From positions 248,001-312,000 of the forward strand of contig CALTBR010000002.1 of assembly GCA_943842425.1 (NCBI GenBank): a DNA stretch of 64,000 nucleotides, given 5' to 3'. Positions 37,201-45,765 of this stretch are shown in pieces (position 1 is the first letter of the stretch; every line of letters starts with the position of its first letter). A program made the translations under genes and the position numbers. The notes under the pieces were generated by a model. That model did not search any database and was not told the origin of the DNA. It saw only the letters and a list, made by a program, of their open reading frames with translations. This DNA is from UBA974 sp002292405 (GTDB lineage: Bacteria; Bacteroidota; Bacteroidia; Flavobacteriales_D; Sanyastnellaceae).

Positions 37201-38785
37201 ACACAACCGCGTGCATCGTCATTTCTTATTTGCTATTATTTTGATTTTCATTACAACTGTATCTATAGCCCAAACAGATCCTCAAACAGTTGGCGTTTTT
37301 CAAAATTCAGAGGGCTCATTCAATGGGTATACTCTGGTAGCAGCTAGCGGGAGCTATTATACTCACCTTATTGACAATTGTGGGTATGAGATAAATACTT
37401 GGGAAAGCAGCTTGAGGGCGGGAATGATGGCATACATACTTGATGATGGATCACTTTTAAGATGTGGTAATTTAGACTCTTCAGTTTTCTTAGGTGGAGG
37501 AAGAGGGGGAGCTATAGAGAAATATAACTGGGAAGGGGACCAGACGTGGAGTTATTCTCTCGCTAATGACACAGTGCATTTACATCACGATGTCGAAGAG
37601 TTGCCCAATGGTAATATTCTGGCAATCGCTTGGAAGCATAACAGTACTGAAGATGCAATCTCAAAAGGCAGGTTGCCTGAGCTATCAGCTGTCAGTGTTT
37701 GGTCTACATATATCTTAGAAATAGAACCTACATATCCCGAAGGAGGAAACATCGTTTGGAGTTGGGATGCCTGGGATCACTTGGTACAAAATACTCATGA
37801 CTCAATACCCAATTATGGCTTACCATCCGATTTTCCAAGAAAAATCGATATAAACTATGCCGCTGAAGGAGGGACTGCTTACAGTGCTCGAGACTGGCTG
37901 CACTCAAATTCCATAGATTACAACTCTGATTTAGACCAAATAATGATAAGCCTACGAGGCGTAAATGAACTTTGGATTATCAATCACAATACGACGACTT
38001 CGGAAGCTATGGGTGAATCTGGAGATTTAATGTACAGATGGGGAAATCCCGCAGCATATGGCAGAGGAGATGTTTTAGACCAAAAGCTATTCGCTCAACA
38101 CGACTGCCATTGGATCGAAGTAGGGCTTCCTAATGAAGGAGAAGTACTCATTTACAACAATGGGAATAACAGGCCAGAAGGAAATTACAGTACGGTTGAC
38201 CAGATCCAGCTTCCCGAAATGGAACAAGGACAATACAATATTTCAACAAACCCATCAGACACCTTTTTTCCTGTAGAATACAGTTGGTCATTTCCTGACA
38301 CCCTTGATTCTGAATTCTTCTCTCAAAATGTAAGCGGAGCTCAAAGACTTCCTAACGGAAACACTTTGATTTGCGAAGGGGCTTCGGGTCATATTTTCGA
38401 GATAGATGCCAATAAAGAATTAGTTTGGGATTATATAAACCCTATAAACACCTACGGAACCACTCAACAAGGAAATGCCGCAGTGTTTAATGCTGTTTTC
38501 AGATCTTTAAGGTATGCACCTGAATCCGCAGCACTTCAAGGTCATGACCTTTCACCTTCAGCGCCATTAGAAATCAATCCCTACCCTAGCGATTGCTCTA
38601 TATATAGCGGAGAAACCTGTTTGGGAGATTTTGATTCAAACGGAATCATCTCTATCGCCGATGTGTTACTGTTATTAAGCGAATTTGGCTGCCTCTTAGA
38701 CTGTGAATATGTCCTTGATTCAGATGAATCCATCAGCATAAATGATGTTCTTATACTTCTACAATTATTTGGCAGCACATGCTGA
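37193..38785 (+). CDS. Secreted arylsulfotransferase-like protein with dockerin-like tail
   Basis: 530 residues with signal peptide (ending SIAQ). The body is a beta-propeller-like domain with LHHDVEELPNGNILAIAW, DWLHSNSIDYNSDLDQIMIS and GAQRLPNGNTLICEGASG, the repeated pattern of the arylsulfotransferase (ASST) superfamily. The last 58 residues hold two calcium-loop motifs (DFDSNGIISIADVLLLL, VLDSDESISINDVLILL) and end FGSTC. ASST enzymes move sulfate from a phenolic ester to another phenol; many Bacteroidota members are untested, so activity is a guess. It is translationally coupled to the C26 hydrolase. Confidence 0.75.
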   Translation: MNKHNRVHRHFLFAIILIFITTVSIAQTDPQTVGVFQNSEGSFNGYTLVAASGSYYTHLIDNCGYEINTWESSLRAGMMAYILDDGSLLRCGNLDSSVFLGGGRGGAIEKYNWEGDQTWSYSLANDTVHLHHDVEELPNGNILAIAWKHNSTEDAISKGRLPELSAVSVWSTYILEIEPTYPEGGNIVWSWDAWDHLVQNTHDSIPNYGLPSDFPRKIDINYAAEGGTAYSARDWLHSNSIDYNSDLDQIMISLRGVNELWIINHNTTTSEAMGESGDLMYRWGNPAAYGRGDVLDQKLFAQHDCHWIEVGLPNEGEVLIYNNGNNRPEGNYSTVDQIQLPEMEQGQYNISTNPSDTFFPVEYSWSFPDTLDSEFFSQNVSGAQRLPNGNTLICEGASGHIFEIDANKELVWDYINPINTYGTTQQGNAAVFNAVFRSLRYAPESAALQGHDLSPSAPLEINPYPSDCSIYSGETCLGDFDSNGIISIADVLLLLSEFGCLLDCEYVLDSDESISINDVLILLQLFGSTC

Positions 38786-38867
38786 AGCTCTTTGTTCTTA
38801 TTGATCACTCAAAATAGGATGTCTTTTTGTTTGAAGAACTTATATTTCAAAAAATCATTTATTATTG

Positions 38868-38897
38868 TTGGATATGGAAAAAGACGGACTACATTTG
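38868..38897 (+). promoter_or_regulatory. Promoter of the initiator tRNA gene
   Basis: TTG at 38868-38870, a 19-base spacer and TACATTTG at 38890-38897 match the Bacteroidota -33/-7 consensus well. A hairpin GCTAGG...CCTAGC follows in the leader before the tRNA at 38955. Confidence 0.65.
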
Positions 38898-38954
38898 CTG
38901 TCCGCTTCTGCGCTAGGGTTTATGACCTAGCATATAGCTGAATCGGAACCTCAT

Positions 38955-39028
<74 letters not shown>

Positions 39029-39032
39029 AACG

Positions 39033-39066
39033 AAAGAGCAATCAGAAATGGTTGCTCTTTTTCTTT
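39033..39066 (+). terminator. Rho-independent terminator after tRNA-fMet
   Basis: A 9-bp stem AAAGAGCAA/TTGCTCTTT with a 10-base loop, followed by TTCTTTT. It lies 6 bases after the tRNA and should end its transcript. Confidence 0.75.
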
Positions 39067-39191
39067 TACCTACACTTTTAAAGGCTGTGTTTACTGGAGA
39101 AACAAGCTAAGAAGGAGAAGATAATTGATCTACTTTGACAATAAATATTCATTAACCCTTGCCAAGGTTAATTATATAAAGATAAGCACAA

Positions 39192-39245
39192 CTGGCAGTA
39201 AATAATACCAAACTGCCAGTTAATTTGGCAGACATCTGGCAGTAA
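39192..39245. repeat. Left-arm repeats CTGGCAGTAA (possible integrase arm sites)
   Basis: CTGGCAGTAA occurs at 39192-39201 and 39236-39245, an inverted ACTGCCAG is at 39212-39219, and a partial TTGGCAGAC lies between. The same word reappears at the other end of the element (46656). Between the tRNA terminator and the first cargo gene (39067-39365) I see no coding sequence; these repeats are the only evident structure. Confidence 0.6.
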
Positions 39246-39365
39246 AAAAAGCTGAAAAAGTTGAGGGGGGGAAGCCCAAAATTCACACCCCCATTCTGAA
39301 ACATATCGGTTTCTATATCTGGGGCTAACTCAGATAGTGGTGTATAGACCTAACTCTGGGTGTTT

Positions 39366-40508
39366 CTAACACTCCAGGAAACTTGAACACAACGCGACTG
39401 CGTCGCTATAATTTAAAATTTTTAATCCCGGACGCAACGAGCAGAAAAGCCGTAGCTTCGATTGCGTGTCTCGGTAGACATCGTCGTAGTGTAGTCCAGT
39501 ACACGTAGCCATGAGATAGGAACCAGACTCTGAAGCAGACCACCAGTACCCGTAGTTCCATCGTTGCTCGAAACCACCGGAGTAGCGGTAGCCGCCTGGT
39601 AAACCAGTCCAACCGCTTGAATTAGTAGCCCCTGTATTTGGAGAATTCCAATGGTCATAACCAGCTTCTTTCATCTTACCTCCTGCTACACCCTCTCCAC
39701 CTAAGAAGTCAGTTAGCTGAGTGAACTCTTCATCTGATGGAATATGCCACCCACTTGGACAAATGCCTTCTGTCATCACCGCAGGCCAGTTGTAAAGAAC
39801 GCCATAAGTCGCGTAGTTAGAAGTTGACATTGCTGATGCCACATCTGTTCCTTCGTAGCCGTAGACATAGTAGTAAGGGTCGGTCGTGTTTCCTTCACTC
39901 GAAGGGGAAACCTCTGGCAAGTAACGACAGTTCTCAGCAAACCAACACTGCTCTCCGATTAAGACTGTACTGTAGTCGTAGCCGTCGTGGCCGATGTCGT
40001 CGCCACAATCGCCAAAATAAGGAGCACAGGTGTAGTTAAAGACTGTATCTGCTCCAATTTCAAATACCCACCATTCATCTATTTGCTCAGCGTATAATGA
40101 GTCATACAGAATAGTAATACTCTCTATAACAATCTCCGTAGGGCCAGGGCCATTACACACCCCACACTCGTCCAAAACACCCACGCAGTCGTCCTCTGAA
40201 TCACAGATACCATCATCGTCTCCATCTCCCTCACAACCGCCTCCACAGACGCCTAAAACATCAATGTAAGCACAAGGCTCAGAAGGGTCGTTAGCGTAGT
40301 TACAAGCGGCTAAATCAACGCAGTAATCCAAGCTGTCCCAAACGCCATCGGAGTCCGTGTCTGTGTCTCCAAATACCGCTAACATCTCTAAGAAGTCACC
40401 TATACTAACGTTGCCATCTCCATTGCCATCGTACGGATTAGGACAAGCCTCCTGAGCTGTCAGAGACAGAGTAAAGACACACAACAAAGAAGTAAGTAAA
40501 TATCTCAT
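39366..40508 (-). CDS. Secreted FISUMP-domain protein, C-terminus frameshifted
   Basis: 380 residues. Signal peptide, then a dockerin-like loop (DGNGDGNVSIGDFLEML, near residue 28), Cys/Asp-rich thrombospondin-3-like calcium repeats (50-130), and a FISUMP domain (TIGR02145, a C-type-lectin-like fold) from about residue 175: YDYSTVLIGEQCWFAENCRY, CPSGWHIPSDEEF, SGWTGLPGGYRYSGG. After VYRDTQS the frame leaves the normal family ending; NRSYGFSARCVRD is encoded in another frame, finishing at 39422. The ORF therefore runs on with an unrelated tail. Likely a surface adhesin or binder; the ligand is unknown. Confidence 0.7.
   Translation of the reverse strand: MRYLLTSLLCVFTLSLTAQEACPNPYDGNGDGNVSIGDFLEMLAVFGDTDTDSDGVWDSLDYCVDLAACNYANDPSEPCAYIDVLGVCGGGCEGDGDDDGICDSEDDCVGVLDECGVCNGPGPTEIVIESITILYDSLYAEQIDEWWVFEIGADTVFNYTCAPYFGDCGDDIGHDGYDYSTVLIGEQCWFAENCRYLPEVSPSSEGNTTDPYYYVYGYEGTDVASAMSTSNYATYGVLYNWPAVMTEGICPSGWHIPSDEEFTQLTDFLGGEGVAGGKMKEAGYDHWNSPNTGATNSSGWTGLPGGYRYSGGFEQRWNYGYWWSASESGSYLMATCTGLHYDDVYRDTQSKLRLFCSLRPGLKILNYSDAVALCSSFLEC
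39393..39442 (-). repeat. 50-bp block shared by the two FISUMP gene ends, copy 1
   Basis: A block covering the last six codons of the normal FISUMP ending (ARCVRD, stop) and about 30 bases beyond, with the small GC-rich hairpin GCGAC-GCA-GTCGC. It differs from copy 2 (40616-40665) at one base. Confidence 0.75.
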
Positions 40509-40615
40509 AGTATTATGTTTTAGACTTACAAGATACAGCTATTCAGATTTGCAACCTTGTAAGCCAGATTAAAAATCACTCCCCGCGCTCACGCACGGCT
40601 CGTGATTTGCCAACG

Positions 40616-40665
40616 CGCGACTACGTCGCTATAATTTAAAATTTTTAATCCCGGACGCAACGAGC
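40616..40665 (-). repeat. 50-bp block shared by the two FISUMP gene ends, copy 2
   Basis: 49 of 50 bases match 39393-39442, including the AT-rich stretch AAATTTTAAATTATA and a hairpin GCGAC-GTA-GTCGC. Conservation past the stop codon is unexpected for a protein-only duplication. Confidence 0.75.
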
Positions 40666-40717
40666 TGAGAAGCCGTAGTATCGATTGTGGTGTTTCGGTA
40701 GACATTGTCGTAGGTTG

Positions 40718-42694
40718 CTACAGTGAACGTATCCATGAGTAGGAACCAGACTCTGAAGCAGACCACCAGTACCCGTAGTATCCATTGTTGTCGAAACCAC
40801 CGGAGTAGCGGTAGCCGCCTGGTAAACCTGTCCAACCGCTTGAATTAGTAGCGCCTGTATTTGAAGAGTTCCAATGTTCATAACCAGCTTCTTTCATCTT
40901 TCCTCCTGCTACACCTTCTCCGCCTAAAAAGTCTGTAAGCTCGGTGAACTCTCCATCTGATGGCATATGCCAACCACTTGGACAGAGAAGCGAACCGCCG
41001 TTAGCCATAACAGCTGGCCAGTTGTATAAGGCTCCATAAGTCTCGTAGTAGGCAGTTGACATAGCAGCTGACGCATCTGTTCCTTCGTAACCATAAACGT
41101 AGAAGTATGGATCTGTATCACTTCCTTCACTTGAAGGAGACACCTCTGGGAGGTAACGACAGTTTTCAGAGAACCAACACTGTTCACCGATTTGAACTGT
41201 AGAGTAGTCGTAGCCTTCGTGTTCAATAAGGTCTCCGCACATCCATGGGGAATATGTTACTTCACAATCTGGTAGGATCTCATACTCCTCACAACCTTCA
41301 CCATAAGATATTAAGAAAGTAAGTAGATCATTTACTCCTACTGATTGGTCATAAGTAAGATCGGCTGGACATGAAATAAATGGTATACAAATTTCTAAAG
41401 ACTCGCACCAGATAGTATTCTCCCCACAACATTCTGGTCCTATACAATACTCTCCACCGATTCCTAAAACCACTTCATCACACGAAGAGCCATATGCACT
41501 AAGCAGTTCAAGTAAATCATCTACAGCTACAAACCCGTCTTTAGCTATATCCGCTGGGCATAGATCTTCATAGATACAAGTCAGAGTATTTAGATCCCAT
41601 TGAGTTCCTGATACACAGCATTCCGAGCCTACACAATCGGTAATACATGTCCCATCATCTGTATTGGCTAACGGGTCATAGTTAAACGCTGTAGAGTCTA
41701 TACATCCATAAGCAAAAGCTATACAGGTATCATCTTCAGTATTTGCGAGAGGGTTGTAATTAAACTGTGTATCGTCCATACATCCGTAAACAAATTCAAT
41801 ACAGGTCCCGTCGTCTGTATTGGCTAACGGGTCATAGTTAAAAGCTGTAGTGTCCATACATCCATAAGCAAAAGCGATACAGGTATCATCTTCAGTATTT
41901 GCGAGAGGGTTGTAATTAAACTGTGTATCGTCCATACATCCGTAAACAAATTCAATACATGTCCCGTCGTCTGTATTGGCTAACGGGTCATAGTTAAACG
42001 CTGTAATGTCCATACATCCATATGCAAAATCAATACAAGTCCCATTATCATAAAACGCCAATGGGTTATAATTAAATGACAAAGTGTCTGTACATCCATA
42101 TGCTGCTTCAAGACTCACCACTCTTTGAAATGGTGGGCTCCAATTTCCATCAATATCTTTAACTCTAATGTTAAAGACTGACACCCCATTAGATAAACTT
42201 AGAGTAGGTAAATACAGGTCTTCTAATGCCTGATCAAAAGCTCCATCGAAAGCTATTAAAGGGATGCCGCTCCCCTCTCCAGGGTCAGTATCCCAAAAGT
42301 ACTCCGCCTGGGTAACGTACAAGTCTCTACTGTAGTTCGTAACGGGGAAGTTTATTACACGTCTAAAGTTCGGACTCCAGTTTCCATCCTCATCCTGTAC
42401 ACGGATATTAAATACATGTACGCCTCCTGAAGGGAAGGTCAAAGAGGATGAAGAAACCACATCTTCTATCGCACTATTAAAATCTCCATCAAAAGCAATT
42501 AACGGTATCCCAGTATCTGAATCCCAAGAATACTCTGCATTTGTGATATTAAAGTCTCTTGTAAGTGTCTGGTCTTCTACAACGACTACCCTTCTAAACG
42601 CAGGGCTCCAATTTCCATCAATATCCTTAGCTCGGATATTTAAGGTGTGAACGCCATTTAAAGGCATGATGGATTCTGACATGGCATCTTCCAA
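40718..42694 (-). CDS. Large repeat protein, downstream fragment: Ig-like repeats, GCMD repeats, dockerin-like loops, FISUMP
   Basis: 658 codons in frame, but this is the 3' part of a gene that begins at 43563. Order: three 'GNWSPxFRRV' beta-sandwich repeats (to about residue 190), six 26-residue repeats of the type YGCMDTTAFNYDPLANTDDGTC (about 195-350), two dockerin-like motifs (CPADIAKDGFVAVDDLLELL and CPADLTYDQSVGVNDLLTFL), then FISUMP to the end. The frame breaks at SGSYSWIRSL; homology to the other FISUMP gene continues in a second frame (YLMDTFTV...YDNVYRN) and ends in a third (NRYYGFSARCVRD, to 40645). Probably a decaying surface protein. Confidence 0.6.
   Translation of the reverse strand: MEDAMSESIMPLNGVHTLNIRAKDIDGNWSPAFRRVVVVEDQTLTRDFNITNAEYSWDSDTGIPLIAFDGDFNSAIEDVVSSSSLTFPSGGVHVFNIRVQDEDGNWSPNFRRVINFPVTNYSRDLYVTQAEYFWDTDPGEGSGIPLIAFDGAFDQALEDLYLPTLSLSNGVSVFNIRVKDIDGNWSPPFQRVVSLEAAYGCTDTLSFNYNPLAFYDNGTCIDFAYGCMDITAFNYDPLANTDDGTCIEFVYGCMDDTQFNYNPLANTEDDTCIAFAYGCMDTTAFNYDPLANTDDGTCIEFVYGCMDDTQFNYNPLANTEDDTCIAFAYGCIDSTAFNYDPLANTDDGTCITDCVGSECCVSGTQWDLNTLTCIYEDLCPADIAKDGFVAVDDLLELLSAYGSSCDEVVLGIGGEYCIGPECCGENTIWCESLEICIPFISCPADLTYDQSVGVNDLLTFLISYGEGCEEYEILPDCEVTYSPWMCGDLIEHEGYDYSTVQIGEQCWFSENCRYLPEVSPSSEGSDTDPYFYVYGYEGTDASAAMSTAYYETYGALYNWPAVMANGGSLLCPSGWHMPSDGEFTELTDFLGGEGVAGGKMKEAGYEHWNSSNTGATNSSGWTGLPGGYRYSGGFDNNGYYGYWWSASESGSYSWIRSL
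41640..42105 (-). repeat. Tandem 78-bp repeats (GCMD units)
   Basis: Six units of 78 bp (26 residues), alternating between two versions so that a 156-bp higher-order period is very well conserved (for example 41668 and 41824). They encode Asp/Asn-rich calcium-binding-type repeats. High identity points to recent expansion. Confidence 0.8.
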
Positions 42695-43480
42695 TGCCTG
42701 ATCAAAAGCCCCATCGAAAGCAATTAAAGGGGGTACCGCTTCCCTCTCCTGGATCAGTATCCCAAAAGTACTCCGCCTGGGTAATGTGAAGGTCTCTACT
42801 ATAGTTCGTAACGGGGAAGTTTATTACCCGTCTAAAGTTCGGGCTCCAATTTCCATCCTCATCTTGTACACGGATATTAAAAACATGTACCCCACCTGAA
42901 GGGAAGGTCAAAGAGGATGAAGAAACCACATCTTCTATCGCGCTATTGAAATCTCCATCAAAAGCAATTAATGGTATCCCAGTATCTGAATCCCAAGAAT
43001 ACTCTGCATTTGTGATATTAAAATCTCTTGTTAGTGTCTGGTCTTCTACAACGACTACCCTTCTAAAAGAAGGACTCCAATTCCCATCAATATCCTTAGC
43101 TCGGATGTTTAAGATGTGAACTCCATTTAAAGGCATGATGGATTCTGACATGGCATCTTCCAATGCCTGATCAAAAGCCCCATCGAAAGCAATTAAAGGG
43201 GGTACCGCTTCCCTCTCCTGGATCAGTATCCCAAAAGTACTCCGCCTGGGTAATGTGAAGGTCTCTACTATAGTTCGTAACGGGGAAGTTTATTACCCGT
43301 CTAAAGTTCGGACTCCAGTTTCCATCCTCATCCTGTACACGAATATTAAAAACATGTACGCCACCTGAAGGGAAGGTCAAAGAGGACGAAGAGACAATAT
43401 CCTCTATAGAGCTGTTAAAATTGCCATCTAAGGCAATTAAAGCAATATAGGGACCTGAATCCCAAGAGTACTCTGCATTT
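42690..43480 (-). repeat. 469-bp tandem duplication carrying a shared +1 frameshift
   Basis: Two near-identical stretches offset by 469 bp (start of each fragment at 43163 and 42694; the G5 run at 42729-42733 and 43198-43202). 469 is not a multiple of three: each copy holds one extra base in a run of five G (C on the coding strand), which turns SGIPLIAFDGAFDQ into SGTPFNCFRWGF and a stop. Confidence 0.8.
42702..43163 (-). pseudogene. Large repeat protein, middle fragment
   Basis: 153 codons starting MEDAMSESIMPLNGVH and ending at the frameshift stop ...TPFNCFRWGF. It holds two GNWSPxFRRV repeats. The ATG is not a real gene start: it lies in the middle of a repeat, 7 bases after the preceding stop, in the frame restored by removing one C. 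It is best read as part of one broken gene, 43563 to about 40645. Confidence 0.7.
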
Positions 43481-43563
43481 ATAATATCTCCGTTTGATTG
43501 CCCAAATAATGCAATAGAAATACAAATGCTATAGAGTAATGTTATAGCCTTTTTTCTATACAT
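43171..43563 (-). pseudogene. Large repeat protein, N-terminal fragment with signal peptide
   Basis: 130 codons. MYRKKAITLLYSICISIALFGQ is a clear signal peptide, followed by repeats (NAEYSWDSG, VHVFNIRVQDEDGNWSPNF) and the same truncated end TPFNCFRWGF as the middle fragment. It is the true start of the broken gene. It could still give a short secreted product. Confidence 0.7.
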
Positions 43564-43568
43564 ATTTA

Positions 43569-44984
43569 TTAGTTACCGTGTACTGCCTTCGCCTTTATTT
43601 GAATGTTATTCGGATCAAATATCTGTGTTGGTAGGTTTAAATATGTGATTCTGGCTTTTGAACCTGTCATTGTGCCAAAGCCAACTCCTCCATTTGGATG
43701 ATAATTACTCCATGCGTCAGAACCTCCATCAATACCAATAATATTAGGCGTTAAATCTAAATTTAAAAATTGTGGAGAAGGGTTGGGGTTTGTGTTGTTA
43801 ACATTAGTTGGCCCTACATTATACATAGTATTTTGCAATTGATTTTCAGCTGAAACATTTGATCTATTGTAAGCGCAAATACTTTGACTATTGAATGTTA
43901 TGTTAGATGATGTATAATCTCCATAATTATTACTTGAATCATAATTCTCTGGAGCATCTAATTTTACTGCGTAATATCCTGCATTATTGAAAACATTAAG
44001 TGTTATATCGTGAAAATTAAAGGCAGGTGTATAAGAATCACAGTAAGCAAGATTTAAAGTAATTCCGTAGATACTCCCCCAATTGGAATTAGTATTATTA
44101 CTTCCAGGTGATAAATCATTATTAATTACTTGGTTGATCCCTGTCGCTGTAGGACAACATTTATATACCATAATAGTATTGTTATAATCTTGTTTAAACT
44201 TATTGTTTTTAATATTAAAAGCAAAGTCTTTGCTATTCATATTAACGTGATTAATAATATCATTAGCTATGATATTACATGTGTCAGAATAGGTTGCAAC
44301 ATTACCAAACCTGACATTATTTTCAAACAATAAACACGGATTTATTCTATACGATGTATGAAAAAGATTTTCATAATCATTTTCAAAGTTAGATTGATAG
44401 TTACTAGTATAACCTGACCAGTCTTGAATCCCAAATGACAACAAATTACTAATGTAATTACCTATAATATCTCCATGAGAGAAATAAACCTTGGTAACAG
44501 AAGAATAGGATAAATAAAGTGATGTTTTGGGTTGATCAAGAAAAATATCAGAAAAGTAACAATCCACAATATTTACTGTAGAAAGAGAATTTCTGGTAGT
44601 GTCATTAAAAACAGTGAAAATATCTGTTTGATTTGAATCAAAGCCAATTAAAGTAAGATCTGATATTGAATCTAAAGTGATTTTTATCTCACCCTCAAAC
44701 TCTATATGAGTAATATCACTATAGGGTAGAATCGTAATATCCTTATCAATAAACAGAGTGTCTTCCTGGTATGGGAAAGCCTGGTTAGATACAAGTATCT
44801 TATCCCCTGGGTCTGCCGCTTGCACAGCTGCTGAAATCGTTGAATAGGTTCCTGGCAACCCTGATCCATTTACTACAATATCTTGAGCATTAATGGAAAT
44901 TGTCATTGCGAATAAAAATAAAATTGTCAGATATTTCATGATTGCTTGTGTTGCGTTAGTCTTATGTATCGGAATATTTTTCAA
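43569..44984 (-). CDS. Secreted beta-helix-like surface protein
   Basis: 471 codons from the first ATG; the better start is Met16 at 44939 (MKYLTILFLFAMTISINAQ, a signal peptide). VNGSGLPGTYSTISAAVQAADPGDKILV is the usual opening of parallel beta-helix/pectin-lyase-fold proteins (given here as residues near 36-65). The body is Asn/Ser/Tyr-rich with short strands; no T9SS or dockerin-like tail is seen, and the end is abrupt (AKAVHGN), so it may lack a C-terminal part. It ends 5 bases before the broken repeat protein and was probably the first cistron of that unit. Function unknown. Confidence 0.65.
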   Translation of the reverse strand: MKNIPIHKTNATQAIMKYLTILFLFAMTISINAQDIVVNGSGLPGTYSTISAAVQAADPGDKILVSNQAFPYQEDTLFIDKDITILPYSDITHIEFEGEIKITLDSISDLTLIGFDSNQTDIFTVFNDTTRNSLSTVNIVDCYFSDIFLDQPKTSLYLSYSSVTKVYFSHGDIIGNYISNLLSFGIQDWSGYTSNYQSNFENDYENLFHTSYRINPCLLFENNVRFGNVATYSDTCNIIANDIINHVNMNSKDFAFNIKNNKFKQDYNNTIMVYKCCPTATGINQVINNDLSPGSNNTNSNWGSIYGITLNLAYCDSYTPAFNFHDITLNVFNNAGYYAVKLDAPENYDSSNNYGDYTSSNITFNSQSICAYNRSNVSAENQLQNTMYNVGPTNVNNTNPNPSPQFLNLDLTPNIIGIDGGSDAWSNYHPNGGVGFGTMTGSKARITYLNLPTQIFDPNNIQIKAKAVHGN

Positions 44985-45575
44985 GAACGTTCAATAAACG
45001 TTTCGATTTACAAGATACGGATAAGACCATGTTTAGCGCACTAAATACTAACCTTAAATTGAAAATTTATCAATATAAGACACTGATAAATACTAATTTA
45101 TATTGATCTGAATTTGGTGTTTTGTTAGAGTTTGTTCAATTCGCCCAGGTATTACCCTAAGTCTCTTCGTTCTTCGTTCCTGTCAACTCATTTTTTGACT
45201 TAAAACTCAGGATTTTATTCATCCAAATAATTTCCTTTAGGATCAAAAAACCATAAAGAATTTTATTTGATCCTCAAAAACAACTTTGTACAAACCAGTC
45301 GCTGATTGACCTTGGACCTTTTTTCACCTTAAAATGTTAGTTTAAACCATTCTAATGTTAATCTCATGTTAATCTTTTTTCTCTTAAGTTATTAGTTATT
45401 AGTCTTTTACTTCTTTTAATGTTAAAATGTTAAAATTAAAGTCAATAAAATAAATAAAAAAAAGAAAAGAGAAGTAGTAAATATATATAGTAGTTTAGTG
45501 GAGATAAAGTTTAACATTTCAACATTGCCTGATTTTATTTGACGGTATCGTATTGGGTGTCTCCACTTTCCATAA
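44985..45575. other. 590-base AT-rich region without genes, with AATGTTAA-type repeats
   Basis: No ORF of note on either strand. Between 45333 and 45526 the word AATGTTAA or a close form occurs about seven times (near 45333, 45353, 45366, 45418, 45426, and inverted at 45511-45526). Long A/T homopolymer tracts lie at 45440-45490. It could hold the promoter of the beta-helix gene or an iteron-like site of the element; there is no replication gene, so the latter is only a suggestion. Confidence 0.4.
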
Positions 45576-45765
45576 TTAGACCACTTTTTCATTTTCTAAT
45601 TTATTAAGTTGAACCTTGGGCATATCCTCTTCTTTTAATTCACCGATTTCTAAACCTCTTAAGTAAGTTAATGAGACATTTATCGACGCATGTCCCATGG
45701 CTTTTTGAAGCTTGGTTATGGACCCTGTTCTTTTAAATATTTCTATCGGCTCCTGAGTGTCTAAA
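45576..45765 (-). pseudogene. Tyrosine recombinase, C-terminal piece
   Basis: Frame after the second frameshift: EIFKRTGSITKLQKAMGHASINVSLTYLRG... The catalytic His (MGHAS) and the nucleophile Tyr (SLTYLRG) are both present. It ends at 45576. The upstream part of this open frame (to 45980) is out of frame with the recombinase and is not coding. Confidence 0.75.

Noticed and set aside
41640..42105. CRISPR-like array (regular repeats)
   Set aside because: The 78-bp units are contiguous, in frame and encode protein repeats; there are no unique spacers and no cas genes.
39366..43563. A complete diversity-generating retroelement
   Set aside because: No reverse transcriptase gene or template repeat is present in the window, and the differences include indels. 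Kept only as a hypothesis.
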